From JAVHYG01 sp040390025 (GTDB lineage: Bacteria; Pseudomonadota; Gammaproteobacteria; Diplorickettsiales; Diplorickettsiaceae): 64,000 nucleotides of DNA. The stretch lies in the NCBI GenBank assembly GCA_040390025.1, contig JAZJZD010000012.1, positions 16,670-80,669 on the forward strand. The letters are read 5' to 3'. Positions within the stretch are counted from its first letter, which is position 1. The number at the start of each line of letters is the position of its first letter. The notes beneath the pieces were generated by a model. The model did no database searches. It saw only the letters and a list, made by a program, of their open reading frames with translations, and was not told where the DNA came from. The translations under genes and the position numbers were made by a program. This document shows positions 9,553 through 18,417 of the stretch, in pieces.

Positions 9553-9600
9553 ACACAACATCATGTGGTTTCTATTCTGTACAACCACTATATAAAGTAA
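9553..9600 (-). promoter_or_regulatory. Pair of NrdR-like boxes upstream of nrdA
   Basis: Two palindromic 16-mers, ACACAACATCATGTGG (9553-9568) and CCACTATATAAAGTAA (9585-9600), each match 12 of 16 positions of the NrdR box consensus ACACWATATATWGTGT. Their centres are 32 bases apart, about three helical turns, the spacing described for NrdR operators. They lie 91-138 bases before the nrdA start. The regulator gene nrdR is in this window at 40559. The rest of the 9463-9612 spacer shows no gene. Confidence 0.7.
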
Positions 9601-9612
9601 ATAGAGCGATTA

Positions 9613-9705
9613 ATACCGTTCGCACTCGAAGGTGCGAAATTTTCAAATTCACAGCGCGCGGTATCCCTTATAAATCCCCATCGCGAGATGAAGCATTTAG
9701 AAATA
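9613..9705 (+). repeat. Intergenic palindromic repeat, copy 2
   Basis: This is a shorter member of the family between divergent nrdA and the phosphomannomutase gene. It begins ATACCGTTCGCACTCGAAGG and contains the small hairpin TTCGCAC/GTGCGAA, then ATTTTCAAATTCACAGCGCG, then CATCGCGAGATGAAGCA. The middle block is nearly repeated at 42481-42500. No gene is visible in 9463-9863. Confidence 0.65.
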
Positions 9706-9821
9706 CAATAGATATAAGCGGCGAGTTTAGCTAAGAAAGTCATGTTAGTATAGCCGCTTTATGGAAGTGAATTGTCAGTGCTGTCGCTGACACAGGTAAA
9801 TTAAGGTGTGCTGAAATTAGT

Positions 9822-9851
9822 AGAGGTTGTCTTCAATTGAAGACAACCTCT
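9822..9851. promoter_or_regulatory. Perfect 30-bp palindrome abutting a ribosome binding site
   Basis: The two 15-base halves are exact reverse complements with no spacer; the axis lies between 9836 and 9837 and the centre reads CTTCAATTGAAG. The right end lies four bases before the AGAGGGGAT ribosome binding site (from 9855) of the following gene. As DNA it could be an operator; as RNA it would form a strong hairpin just ahead of the ribosome binding site. Confidence 0.7.
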
Positions 9852-9863
9852 TGTAGAGGGGAT

Positions 9864-11255
9864 ATGCAACAAGCTTCATTAAACAACGTTTCAAAGAGTA
9901 TTTTTCGTGCCTATGATATTCGAGGAATTGTTAACGAGACAATAACACCAGCGCTGATTACCTTATTGGGTAGAGCCATTGGCAGTGAGGCACAAGAACA
10001 GGGAGAAAAAACCATCATTACTGCACGCGATGGACGTTTGTCAGGCCCTCTTTTGATCAATGCCTTACATCAAGGTTTGCGAGAAACGGGTTGTGATGTC
10101 ATCGATATTGGTCAAGTTCCTAGTCCTGTCTTGTATTTTGCAACCCGTACTTTAAAAGCTCGTTCAGGAGTGATGTTAACTGCAAGCCATAATCCTGCCG
10201 ATTACAACGGCCTAAAGGTTGTTTTGGCTGGGAAAAGTTTATCCGAAGATACGATTACTGCACTCTATACACGAATTCAGGAAGGTGCCTTTAAGTCGGG
10301 CAAAGGTGGGTATGAAGAAATAGATATTCGAGAAGCTTATCTTAAGCGGATTGTTGATCATGTTCATCTTAAACGACGTTTACGTGTGGTGGTTGATTGT
10401 GGAAATGGTATCGCCGGTGTGTTAGCGCCAGAGCTTTTGCGACGGCTAGGTTGCGAGGTGATTGAATTATTTTGCGAGGTGGATGGTCGTTTTCCTCATC
10501 ATCATCCTGATCCGAGCGTGCCTGAGAATCTCAATGATTTAATCTCTGCTGTTGAACAGCATAAGGCGGATCTTGGTTTAGCGTTGGATGGTGATGGCGA
10601 TAGATTAGGTGTTGTAACGGACAAGGGAGAAATTATTTGGCCAGATAGGCAGTTGATGCTCTATGCCATAGATATTTTATCGCGCAATCCGGGCGCGCTG
10701 ATTATTTATGATGTTAAATCTACTCGCCATTTAGACAAACTTATTGCAGAAAAAGGAGGGCGGTCGTTAATGTGGAAGACAGGACATTCGATTGTGAAAG
10801 CCAAACTTGAGGAAACAGGTGCCCTGTTAGCGGGTGAAATGAGTGGGCATATCTTTTTTAAAGAACGTTGGTATGGGTTTGACGATGGACTTTATACAGC
10901 AGCACGGTTGTTAGAAATAATAGCGAAGGGAACTCAAACGAGTAGTGAAGTATTTGCAGCATTACCTAATAGTATTAATACACCCGAATTAAAACTAGCT
11001 ATTCCAGAAGAAAAAAAGTTTGAGTTTATGAAAATTTTTCAAGAGGCGGTTGATTTTCCCAATGCTTCGATCAGTAAAATTGATGGTGTGCGTGCCGAAT
11101 TTAGTGATGGTTGGGGTTTAGTGCGTGCTTCTAATACGAGTCCTTATTTGATCCTTCGATTTGAGGCAGATACGGAAGAAGCATTAAAACGTATTCAGGC
11201 TTTGTTTGGAAAAGCGTTACTTGCGCAGAATCCACATTTTAAATTACCTTTTTAA
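9864..11255 (+). CDS. algC: Phosphomannomutase/phosphoglucomutase (AlgC type)
   Basis: This alpha-D-phosphohexomutase interconverts 6- and 1-phosphosugars for LPS and polysaccharide precursors. Four family motifs are in order: the catalytic phosphoserine loop TASHNPADYNG (near residue 105), the metal loop DGDGDR (near 242), the sugar-binding loop GEMSGH (near 325) and the phosphate-binding loop RASNTSPYL (near 420). The start at 9864 follows a strong AGAGGGG site and gives 463 residues, close to Pseudomonas AlgC; an ATG nine codons upstream lies in a palindrome. xthA follows after nine bases and is probably cotranscribed. Confidence 0.9.
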   Translation: MQQASLNNVSKSIFRAYDIRGIVNETITPALITLLGRAIGSEAQEQGEKTIITARDGRLSGPLLINALHQGLRETGCDVIDIGQVPSPVLYFATRTLKARSGVMLTASHNPADYNGLKVVLAGKSLSEDTITALYTRIQEGAFKSGKGGYEEIDIREAYLKRIVDHVHLKRRLRVVVDCGNGIAGVLAPELLRRLGCEVIELFCEVDGRFPHHHPDPSVPENLNDLISAVEQHKADLGLALDGDGDRLGVVTDKGEIIWPDRQLMLYAIDILSRNPGALIIYDVKSTRHLDKLIAEKGGRSLMWKTGHSIVKAKLEETGALLAGEMSGHIFFKERWYGFDDGLYTAARLLEIIAKGTQTSSEVFAALPNSINTPELKLAIPEEKKFEFMKIFQEAVDFPNASISKIDGVRAEFSDGWGLVRASNTSPYLILRFEADTEEALKRIQALFGKALLAQNPHFKLPF

Positions 11256-11264
11256 CGATCTGCG

Positions 11265-12029
11265 ATGCGTATTATTACTTTAAATCTTAATGGTATTCGT
11301 TCGGCGGCAAGAAAAGGTTTTTTTGATTGGGTGCAAACACAACAAGCGGATGTTATTTGTTTGCAGGAAACCAAAGCACAAGAAGATCAAGTGAGAGAAA
11401 CCATCCAACTTTCAGGCTATCAGGCCTATTTTTTTGATGCGAAAAAAAGAGGTTATAGTGGTGTTGCAATTTATAGTCGTAAGAAACCCGATAAGGTTAT
11501 CGTTGGATTAGGTTGGGAATCTGCCGATACAGAAGGGCGATATATTCAATTAGATTTTCCAAAATTAAGTGTTGCATCACTTTATATGCCATCGGGAACC
11601 ACAGGTTCGATCCGTCAAGCGATTAAATTTCAATTTCTCAAAGACTATGAAGCAGTTTTAAAAAAACAAAGAAAACAAAAACGGGAGTATATTATTTGTG
11701 GCGATTGGAATATTGCTCATAAACCGATTGATCTGAAAAATTGGCGTGCAAATCAAAAACATTCTGGTTTTTTACCGGAAGAGCGGGTTTGGCTTGATCA
11801 TGTTTTTGGGGAGATGGGGTATGTCGATGCCTTTCGCCAAGTCAATCAATTGCCTGATCAATATACTTGGTGGTCGAACCGCGGACAGGCCCGGGCTAAG
11901 AACGTTGGCTGGCGTATCGACTATCAAGTTATTACTCCAGGTTTAAAAAATAAGGTTAAATCTGCTGAGATTTACAAGGATCAATGGTTTTCTGATCATG
12001 CCGCTTTAATCATGGAGTATGCTCTTTAA
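11265..12029 (+). CDS. xthA: Exodeoxyribonuclease III
   Basis: This base-excision-repair AP endonuclease/3' exonuclease of the EEP fold has 254 residues. Motifs are LNLNGIRSA (N-terminus), CLQETKA (metal Glu near 35), YSGVAIYSR, GDWNIAHKPIDL (Asp/Asn near 150) and the C-terminal SDHAALIMEY (catalytic Asp-His). Its length matches E. coli XthA (268). It follows the phosphomannomutase gene at nine bases and converges on the OTU-like gene, with 19 bases between the stops. Confidence 0.93.
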   Translation: MRIITLNLNGIRSAARKGFFDWVQTQQADVICLQETKAQEDQVRETIQLSGYQAYFFDAKKRGYSGVAIYSRKKPDKVIVGLGWESADTEGRYIQLDFPKLSVASLYMPSGTTGSIRQAIKFQFLKDYEAVLKKQRKQKREYIICGDWNIAHKPIDLKNWRANQKHSGFLPEERVWLDHVFGEMGYVDAFRQVNQLPDQYTWWSNRGQARAKNVGWRIDYQVITPGLKNKVKSAEIYKDQWFSDHAALIMEYAL

Positions 12030-12048
12030 ATTGAAACAAAAAGAAAGT

Positions 12049-13242
12049 TCAAAGTTTGCAAGCAGGAGTTTGAATAGTAATAGGAGTACCCGAGGTTAGT
12101 AGCGCATAATTTCGTGAGAAGAAACCGGCAATTTCAGCATTTTGCAAAACCGTCGCCACAGTAGCATCACGTGAGTTATCAGTAATTAAAGGACCTTTTA
12201 TCAGTGCTTTTTCAATTTCCTGTAAGCCGAGTAAATTTAATTTTTTATCAAGCTGATTTGGGGCTTTTTTCCAGGTTTGGCGCAATGTATCCAAAGCTTT
12301 AGTACTGTTGTGGACAGCTGTATTTGCTTGTAGCGATGCTATTTTTAATTCGTTTTCATTATTTGCATTATAGGATTCTACGAAAATCTCCTTGAGATAA
12401 TAAAATATCTGTTTTAATTTTGCGGATAATCTCGTTAGCGCTGTCATGAGACTGGTTTCTAAATAGTCTTTTTCTATTTCTTGGAGTAACTGTTGATTAT
12501 TTTTAAGTAAGATTTGTGATGTGTGTTGCTGAATCTGAGAGTGTATATTATTTTTAGCAAAAGGTAGAATTTTAGCCAAGCCGTCGCTTTGTGCTTCAGG
12601 AAGCAAGTAATGCCAGTGGTGTGCTTGATTTAACAAGGAAAATAAAGGTGTGGCGTTTTCTGGTAATGGAGTTTCAAAGGTAGTATCGTCGCTTCCTATT
12701 AAGCGGATGTTAATGCCGAAATACCTTGCTAAAGATGAAAGAATATCATCACCTACCCAAACACCGTTTTCTAGAAGCGCTTCATCTTCTGCTAATAAAC
12801 AGCCGTCTATCTGATCATTAATTGCTTTACAATATTGAGAAACACCTATTGTACGTAATGGCTGGGCTAATAATAAATTAATGGCAGCAAGACCTTGACG
12901 TGTTTGCTCGATGAGAACGTTTTTAAACTCAGAAAAAGTTAAAGTAGGCCGTTCTATAACTGTTAAGAATTTGAGAATATCTGGATAAATTGTTTGAGTT
13001 TGAAATTTATTTTTAATACTTTTACAGAGAGTATGCTCTAGAATTGTGTTTCTAAATGCATCAAATTGTTGTGTGCTTAAGGTTATTTTATCTGTGATGA
13101 TTATATCAACGAGGCCACAGGCAAAGGCATAAAGACCACAGTTTCCATCACTAAATGGAGAGATTGTCCAATAAGCTTGCTGGCTATTCTCCCAGTACCG
13201 TGTTTTTTTATAATAATCTGTATTAGCGAAGATTTCATTCAT
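12049..13242 (-). CDS. OTU-like cysteine protease (putative deubiquitinase effector)
   Basis: The 397-residue protein has an OTU-type catalytic layout in its first 215 residues. DGNCGLYAF (Asp32, Cys35) is the nucleophile loop. NGVWVGDDILSSLARYFG (near 155-175) resembles the conserved helix that precedes the last strands. AHHWHYLLP (near 206-214) supplies the catalytic histidine. Known OTU enzymes cleave ubiquitin chains; bacterial ones are usually secreted effectors, as in Legionella and Chlamydia. The C-terminal half is helical with no recognised domain. No signal peptide is present, which fits type IV secretion, but that is inference. It lies alone between xthA and pncC, 60 bases after pncC on the same strand, with an AAGAGG ribosome binding site. 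Confidence 0.72.
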   Translation of the reverse strand: MNEIFANTDYYKKTRYWENSQQAYWTISPFSDGNCGLYAFACGLVDIIITDKITLSTQQFDAFRNTILEHTLCKSIKNKFQTQTIYPDILKFLTVIERPTLTFSEFKNVLIEQTRQGLAAINLLLAQPLRTIGVSQYCKAINDQIDGCLLAEDEALLENGVWVGDDILSSLARYFGINIRLIGSDDTTFETPLPENATPLFSLLNQAHHWHYLLPEAQSDGLAKILPFAKNNIHSQIQQHTSQILLKNNQQLLQEIEKDYLETSLMTALTRLSAKLKQIFYYLKEIFVESYNANNENELKIASLQANTAVHNSTKALDTLRQTWKKAPNQLDKKLNLLGLQEIEKALIKGPLITDNSRDATVATVLQNAEIAGFFSRNYALLTSGTPITIQTPACKL

Positions 13243-13302
13243 AGATATTAACCTCTTGATTTATCTATTAAAGATAAAATCTAGCAGTCCTTTTCTAATG
13301 AT

Positions 13303-13815
13303 TCAACTTTTAAAAGTTTTTTTTACAAAAGAAATTAATTTTTGTAAAGCAAATTCTACAGCGGCATAACGAATAGTTAAACGCTCATTATCATCAAAAT
13401 GTTGAACGTATGCTTCACAAAAAGAAGGTTCTCGACAAGCCCAGGCAAAATATACAGTGCCGACAGGTGTTTTTTCTGTTCCACCCTCAGGTCCTGCAAT
13501 ACCCGTTATAGCGATGCTAATATCTACGGGACTGTTCTTTAAAACGCCTTTCGCCATCTCCTCTACAGTTTGTCGGCTAATAGTGCCGTAATTTTTCAGT
13601 GTTGCTTCTTGAACATTGAGCAATTCTTGTTTTGATAATTTGGAATAGGTGATGAAGCCTCGTTCAAACCACTGTGAAGAACCCGGTATAGCCGTAATCG
13701 TTTGTGCTAATTGGCCACCGGTACAGGATTCAGCTGTTGCTAGCCGGAGATGGTAGTGTTTGAGTGTATCGCCTACTTCTTTAGCAAGGGCATGGACTTG
13801 GGAAATATGGGGCAT
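13303..13815 (-). CDS. pncC: Nicotinamide-nucleotide amidohydrolase PncC (CinA C-terminal domain)
   Basis: This stand-alone CinA C-terminal domain has 170 residues. It deamidates NMN to nicotinate mononucleotide in the bacterial pyridine-nucleotide cycle. Family motifs are LATAESCTGGQLAQ near residue 25 (catalytic Ser/Cys region), GFITYSKLSK near 55 and AITGIAGPEGGTEKTPVGTV near 103. Its length matches E. coli PncC (YgaD). In many gammaproteobacteria recA follows; here the OTU-like gene does. Confidence 0.92.
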   Translation of the reverse strand: MPHISQVHALAKEVGDTLKHYHLRLATAESCTGGQLAQTITAIPGSSQWFERGFITYSKLSKQELLNVQEATLKNYGTISRQTVEEMAKGVLKNSPVDISIAITGIAGPEGGTEKTPVGTVYFAWACREPSFCEAYVQHFDDNERLTIRYAAVEFALQKLISFVKKTFKS

Positions 13816-13973
13816 AACAGTATCCTTACAACATAAAGTGAGTTGTCTTAAAAAGGCCTTTTATTCAGACTATTATGGCGTAAGCGGCATATAATGAAAA
13901 TGTTATTGTAAACCGGCTTTTTTTACGGCAACATAGTGCCCTTTATAGACTCTAGATTAATCTCAGGTAAATT

Positions 13974-14228
13974 ATGGCGAAAGAAGAGCAGATTGTTATG
14001 GAAGGTACTGTGATTGAAACCTTACCCAATACCTTATTTCGGGTAGAGTTGGAAAATGGGCATATTATCAATGCGCATATTTCAGGTCGTATGCGTAAAA
14101 GTTACATCCGGGTACTCACAGGTGATAAGGTGAAGGTTGAAATGACGCCTTATGATCTGACTAAAGGACGTATTACCTTTCGAGGTAAAGGAGGACCAGA
14201 TACGGATAAAACTAAGCCTGCCCAATAG
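13974..14228 (+). CDS. infA: Translation initiation factor IF-1
   Basis: This S1/OB-fold protein binds the ribosomal A site during initiation. It has 84 residues against 72 in E. coli. The core reads MEGTVIETLPNTLFRVELEN, then INAHISGRMRKSYIRVLTGD and VEMTPYDLTKGRI, with a short C-terminal extension rich in Lys, Asp and Thr. It overlaps the 3' end of the convergent clpA gene by 17 bases. The infA-clpA neighbourhood is conserved in gammaproteobacteria. Confidence 0.95.
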   Translation: MAKEEQIVMEGTVIETLPNTLFRVELENGHIINAHISGRMRKSYIRVLTGDKVKVEMTPYDLTKGRITFRGKGGPDTDKTKPAQ

Positions 14229-16524
14229 GTGCTTGAGATAGTTTTTGTGGAATAGGGTCCACAATCGCCACACCTTTTGCATGAATAATTAATTGTAATG
14301 TATCGTTTGTGCTTGTTAATATCAGCTGCCCGCCGTGAACTAAGCGTCCAAATAATAATTCATCTGCAATTGGCTTTTTAATTTTTTCTTGTATTAAGCG
14401 TGCCATTGGACGTGCTCCCATGGCTCTGTCATAACCATTTTTGGCAAGCCAGGCTCGTGCTGCGTTGTCTACACGTAGACTGACATGCTTTTTTTCTAAC
14501 TGAGTTTTTAACTCGAGTAAGTATTTATCGACTACTTGCGAAACGATAGTAGGAGTTAGATAATTGAAGTAGATCGTAGCATCTAAGCGATTTCGAAATT
14601 CAGGTGAAAAAACCCGTTTTATGGCTTCGGGATTCTCGCCATGTGTTGAGTTTTGGGAAAATCCAATCGTTTGTCGGCTCCAGTTTTCTGCGCCGGCATT
14701 ACTCGTCATGACTAACACAATATGCCTGAAGTCTGTTTTTCGGCCGTTGGTATCCGTTAGGCTACCGTGGTCCATCACTTGCAATAACAGATTAAAAATA
14801 TCAGGATGCGCTTTCTCAATTTCATCTAATAACAAAACGGCATGAGGATGTTTTGTTACCGCTTCAGTTAATAATCCACCTTGATCATAGCCAACATAAC
14901 CAGGAGGTGCACCGATTAATCGGGAAACACTATGCCTTTCCATGTACTCCGACATATCAAAACGTAATAATTCGATACCCATGAGTTCAGCTAATTGGCG
15001 AGTTACTTCTGTTTTTCCAACGCCAGTAGGACCTGCAAAGAGAAATGAACCAATCGTTTTATTGGTTTCTCTTAAGCCTGAACGGGTTAACTTCATTGCA
15101 GCACAGAGGTTTTCTATCGCTAGGGCTTGACCAAACACACGGCATTTTAATTTGTGTTCTAAGTTACGTAAGCGATTTTTATCAGAAGCAGAAACATTTC
15201 GAGTAGGAATACGAACCATTTTAGCAACAATTGCTTCAATTTCATGAATACCAATAATGGTTTTCTTTTTATGAGTAGGGCGTAAAGCTTGATAAGCACC
15301 CGCTTCATCTACGATATCAATGGCTTTGTCAGGTAAAAAACGATCAGGTAAATAGCGTGCAGCGAGTTCTACACTGGCACGTAGGGCATTCATCCGGTAT
15401 TTGACATGATGATGTGCTTCTAGTCGTTCACGTAGTCCGCGTAAAATAGACAGTGTTTCTTCTATATTGGGCTCAGGCACATCAATTTTTTGGAAGCGTC
15501 GTGCGAGAGCGCGATCCTTTTCAAAAATACTACGGTATTCTTGATAGGTTGTGGCACCAATACATTTTAGTTCACCCGTGGTGAGTAATGGTTTAATTAA
15601 ATTAGAAGCATCCATAACGCCACCTGATGCAGCACCGGCACCAATGACAACATGAATTTCATCTATAAACAGTACTGACTGAGGTTCTTGCTTCAGTTGC
15701 GCTAATAAAGCTTTGAATCTTTTTTCAAAATCGCCACGATATTTAGTGCCTGCCAGTAGGCTACCTAAGTCGAGAGAGTAAATCGTACTATGAGCAAGTA
15801 CCGAAGGAACATCTTTTTTGACAATCGCTTGTGCAAGTCCTTCTACAATAGCCGTTTTTCCTACGCCGGCTTCACCCACTAATAAAGGATTATTTTTGCG
15901 TCGACGGCAAAGAATTTGAATGACACGTGCTAATTCTTCTTTGCGACCGATAAGCGGATCGATTTTTCCAAGTCGGGCTTTACTATTGAGATTGATTGTA
16001 TAAAGTTCTAATGGACTATTGCCAGGACCTTCAGTACCTATTTCCTCTTCTGTTACAAAATGACTTAGTTTGGCATCAACATTTTCTTGAAGTTTGGGGA
16101 TGCCTTGCGAAATATAATTCGATAAATCCGAACGTGTTACATTTTCCCGACGTAGAAAGTAAATAGCTTGACTATCTTGTTCGCCAAAGATAGCCGAAAG
16201 TATATTCACACCATTCACCTGAGTTTTACCACTCGATTGAACTTGAAAAATAGCGCGCTGTAATACACGTTGAAAACCTAGTGTAGGTTGTATATCGAGA
16301 TTAGGATCACTGGGAGGAAATAAAGGTGTTGTTGCTGCAATAAAATTATTTAGCTCATTTTTAAGTCGATTTAAATTTGCGCCGCAAGCCTTAAGTGCTG
16401 CTATCGCGGAAGGCTCTTCCAATAGCGCTAGTAATAAATGTTCGACAGTCAAATATTCATAACGCTTTTCGCGGGCTTGCTTAAATATGGAATTTAAACT
16501 CATTTCAAGTTCTTTACTAAACAT
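14212..16524 (-). CDS. clpA: ATP-dependent Clp protease ATP-binding subunit ClpA
   Basis: This AAA+ unfoldase feeds substrates to ClpP. It has 770 residues. An N-terminal Clp repeat domain (1-145, starting MFSKELEMSLNSIFKQAREK) precedes two AAA+ modules, with Walker A GEAGVGKT near 215 and GPTGVGKT near 495. Walker B motifs are VLFIDEIH and VLLLDEIEKAHPD. The second module carries the ClpA-type FGRLVHGG C-terminus. A strong AAGGAGGG site precedes the ATG. The adaptor gene clpS, usually immediately upstream, is not there; the upstream spacer holds only a repeat. Confidence 0.95.
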   Translation of the reverse strand: MFSKELEMSLNSIFKQAREKRYEYLTVEHLLLALLEEPSAIAALKACGANLNRLKNELNNFIAATTPLFPPSDPNLDIQPTLGFQRVLQRAIFQVQSSGKTQVNGVNILSAIFGEQDSQAIYFLRRENVTRSDLSNYISQGIPKLQENVDAKLSHFVTEEEIGTEGPGNSPLELYTINLNSKARLGKIDPLIGRKEELARVIQILCRRRKNNPLLVGEAGVGKTAIVEGLAQAIVKKDVPSVLAHSTIYSLDLGSLLAGTKYRGDFEKRFKALLAQLKQEPQSVLFIDEIHVVIGAGAASGGVMDASNLIKPLLTTGELKCIGATTYQEYRSIFEKDRALARRFQKIDVPEPNIEETLSILRGLRERLEAHHHVKYRMNALRASVELAARYLPDRFLPDKAIDIVDEAGAYQALRPTHKKKTIIGIHEIEAIVAKMVRIPTRNVSASDKNRLRNLEHKLKCRVFGQALAIENLCAAMKLTRSGLRETNKTIGSFLFAGPTGVGKTEVTRQLAELMGIELLRFDMSEYMERHSVSRLIGAPPGYVGYDQGGLLTEAVTKHPHAVLLLDEIEKAHPDIFNLLLQVMDHGSLTDTNGRKTDFRHIVLVMTSNAGAENWSRQTIGFSQNSTHGENPEAIKRVFSPEFRNRLDATIYFNYLTPTIVSQVVDKYLLELKTQLEKKHVSLRVDNAARAWLAKNGYDRAMGARPMARLIQEKIKKPIADELLFGRLVHGGQLILTSTNDTLQLIIHAKGVAIVDPIPQKLSQAPIGQA

Positions 16525-16732
16525 GGTGCCCTCCTTATCTCAAACATGTAAATATTCCGTGTTTTCTCACTTAAAAAGCGAATCCACTGTTATTAGTCAG
16601 TTGGGTAGTCCATGTTAGAAAAATAAAATTCCTTTTACTTTTAGCCTAGTCGAATTTTAGGGATTTGCGAGTTTTACTCTTAACTGCTGCGAGTAATAGA
16701 TATGTGAAATTTTAAACTATCTGACGTAGTAT

Positions 16733-16795
16733 ATTCGAACACATGGCGAGCATAAGGAGAGGTTATGCACCGCCATTCAAACAACGGTGCATCGA
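16733..16795 (+). repeat. Intergenic palindromic repeat fragment between clpA and icd
   Basis: GTATATTCGAACACATGGCG followed by a hairpin with arms ATGCACCG (16765-16772) and CGGTGCAT (16785-16792) around CCATTCAAACAA. It resembles the segment of the larger repeat family that reads GATATACCGATCATATGACG, then CCGTCATTCAA, near 5190-5231. The rest of the 16525-16846 spacer holds no ORF with recognisable content and no clpS. Confidence 0.5.
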
Positions 16796-16846
16796 GCAAA
16801 GAAAATACTTAAAGTAGAGAATACAGCGTTTCAAATAAATGAGGTA

Positions 16847-18133
16847 TTAAGCTGGCATGGGAGAAGCATGCGTAGAGGACATGTGTTCAATCATAGATTG
16901 TCCAAAATGAGAACAACTTACTTCTCGTGCATCTTTCATAAGACGTGCGAAATCATAAGTCACTGTTTTGGTTTGAATAGCGCCTTCCATGCCACGAATG
17001 ATTAAATCAGCGGCTTCATTCCAGCCTATATGCCTGAGCATCATTTCAGCAGAAAGGATAAGTGAACCGGGATTGACCTTATCTTGGCCAGCATATTTAG
17101 GTGCTGTACCATGCGTTGCTTCAAACATAGCCACATTGTCGCTGAGATTCGCGCCAGGAGCGATGCCAATACCACCGACTTGGGCTGCTAACGCATCAGA
17201 AATATAATCGCCGTTGAGATTAAGTGTAGCAATAACGCTATATTCAGCTGGGCGTAATAAGATTTGCTGTAAAAAAGCGTCAGCAATAAAGTCTTTTATA
17301 ATAATTTCTTTGCCCGTTTTTGGATTTTTTAAGCGCATCCAAGGGCCACCATCTAATAATTCTGCACCAAACTGTTCTTTTGCAAGGGCATAACCCCAAT
17401 CTTTGAAGGCACCTTCGGTAAATTTCATAATATTACCTTTATGAACCAAGGTAACAGAAGGAAGATCTTGCTCAATTGCATATTGAATAGCGCGCTTGAC
17501 TAAGCGCTGTGAACCTTCTTTGGAGACAGGTTTAATTCCAATGCCACAATGTTCAGGAAAGCGAATTTTTTTAACATTCATTTCATTCTGTAAAAAACTA
17601 ATAACTTTTTTAGCTTCGGGGCTATCTGCTTCCCATTCGATACCTGCATAAATATCTTCCGAATTTTCTCGGAAAATAACCATATTAGTTTTCTCAGGTT
17701 CGCGCACAGGGCTAGGTACCCCTTTAAAATAACGTACAGGGCGTAAACAAAGATATAGATCAAGCTTTTGGCGTAAAGCGACATTTAAGGAGCGAATCCC
17801 ACCTCCTACCGGAGTTGTTAGTGGACCTTTAATCGAAACAACATAATCGTTAATTGCCTCTAAGGTTTCATCAGGTAGCCAAGTATCTTTCCCATACACA
17901 CGTGTTGCTTTTTCTCCCGCATAGACTTCCATCCAAACGATGTGCCGTATTTTTCCATACGCTTTTTCTACTGCAGCGTCGACAACTTTTTTCATTACGG
18001 GTGTAATGTCCACACCAATCCCATCACCTTCAATAAAAGGAATAATTGGTTGATTGGAAACGTGTAAGGAGAGGTCAGGGTTGACGCTAATTTTTTCTCC
18101 CTCACTCGGGATTTCGATGTGTTGGTAGGGCAT
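16847..18133 (-). CDS. icd: NADP-dependent isocitrate dehydrogenase
   Basis: This TCA-cycle enzyme oxidises isocitrate to 2-oxoglutarate and CO2. It has 428 residues (E. coli 416). The substrate loop TPVGGGIRSLNVALRQ near residue 115 contains the serine that AceK phosphorylates in enterics. MVIFRENSEDIYAGIEW near 155, VTLVHKGNIMKFTEGAFKDW near 230 and the cofactor loop GTAPKYAGQDKVNPGSL near 345 match the family. The ATG is preceded by AGAG. It is probably a single transcription unit between repeat-bearing spacers. Confidence 0.96.
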   Translation of the reverse strand: MPYQHIEIPSEGEKISVNPDLSLHVSNQPIIPFIEGDGIGVDITPVMKKVVDAAVEKAYGKIRHIVWMEVYAGEKATRVYGKDTWLPDETLEAINDYVVSIKGPLTTPVGGGIRSLNVALRQKLDLYLCLRPVRYFKGVPSPVREPEKTNMVIFRENSEDIYAGIEWEADSPEAKKVISFLQNEMNVKKIRFPEHCGIGIKPVSKEGSQRLVKRAIQYAIEQDLPSVTLVHKGNIMKFTEGAFKDWGYALAKEQFGAELLDGGPWMRLKNPKTGKEIIIKDFIADAFLQQILLRPAEYSVIATLNLNGDYISDALAAQVGGIGIAPGANLSDNVAMFEATHGTAPKYAGQDKVNPGSLILSAEMMLRHIGWNEAADLIIRGMEGAIQTKTVTYDFARLMKDAREVSCSHFGQSMIEHMSSTHASPMPA

Positions 18134-18349
18134 GGCAGTTCTCTTTGGTATTTGAGAGTAAATAATTAAATTCTGCGCGCATTTTACAGGATTTTTATTA
18201 TCTGGGCGAGTTTATTACACTTTCAACAAGTATTGATAATAAATACCGGGCGGTACGGGATAGGTTTTCTTTTGTGGTATAAGCCAACAAAAAAAGACTA
18301 CTCCAGTGGCAGAAGCCAAGCCAATTCATCAATACTTTTTGAAAATACC

Positions 18350-18375
18350 GTAAAAATGCAATTTCGCATTTTTAC
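18350..18375. repeat. Perfect 10-bp-arm hairpin upstream of M50 protease
   Basis: GTAAAAATGC (18350-18359) pairs exactly with GCATTTTTAC (18366-18375) around AATTTC. It lies 43 bases before the protease start, upstream of a TATAAT-like element near 18396. The same spacer carries the inverted pair AAGTATTGAT and ATCAATACTT. It may be a decayed intergenic repeat or a regulatory hairpin. It is not followed by a T-run, so a terminator is unlikely. Confidence 0.5.
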
Positions 18376-18417
18376 GCGCAATGTGTATATACTTTATAAT
18401 TTGGACACTTATAAATA

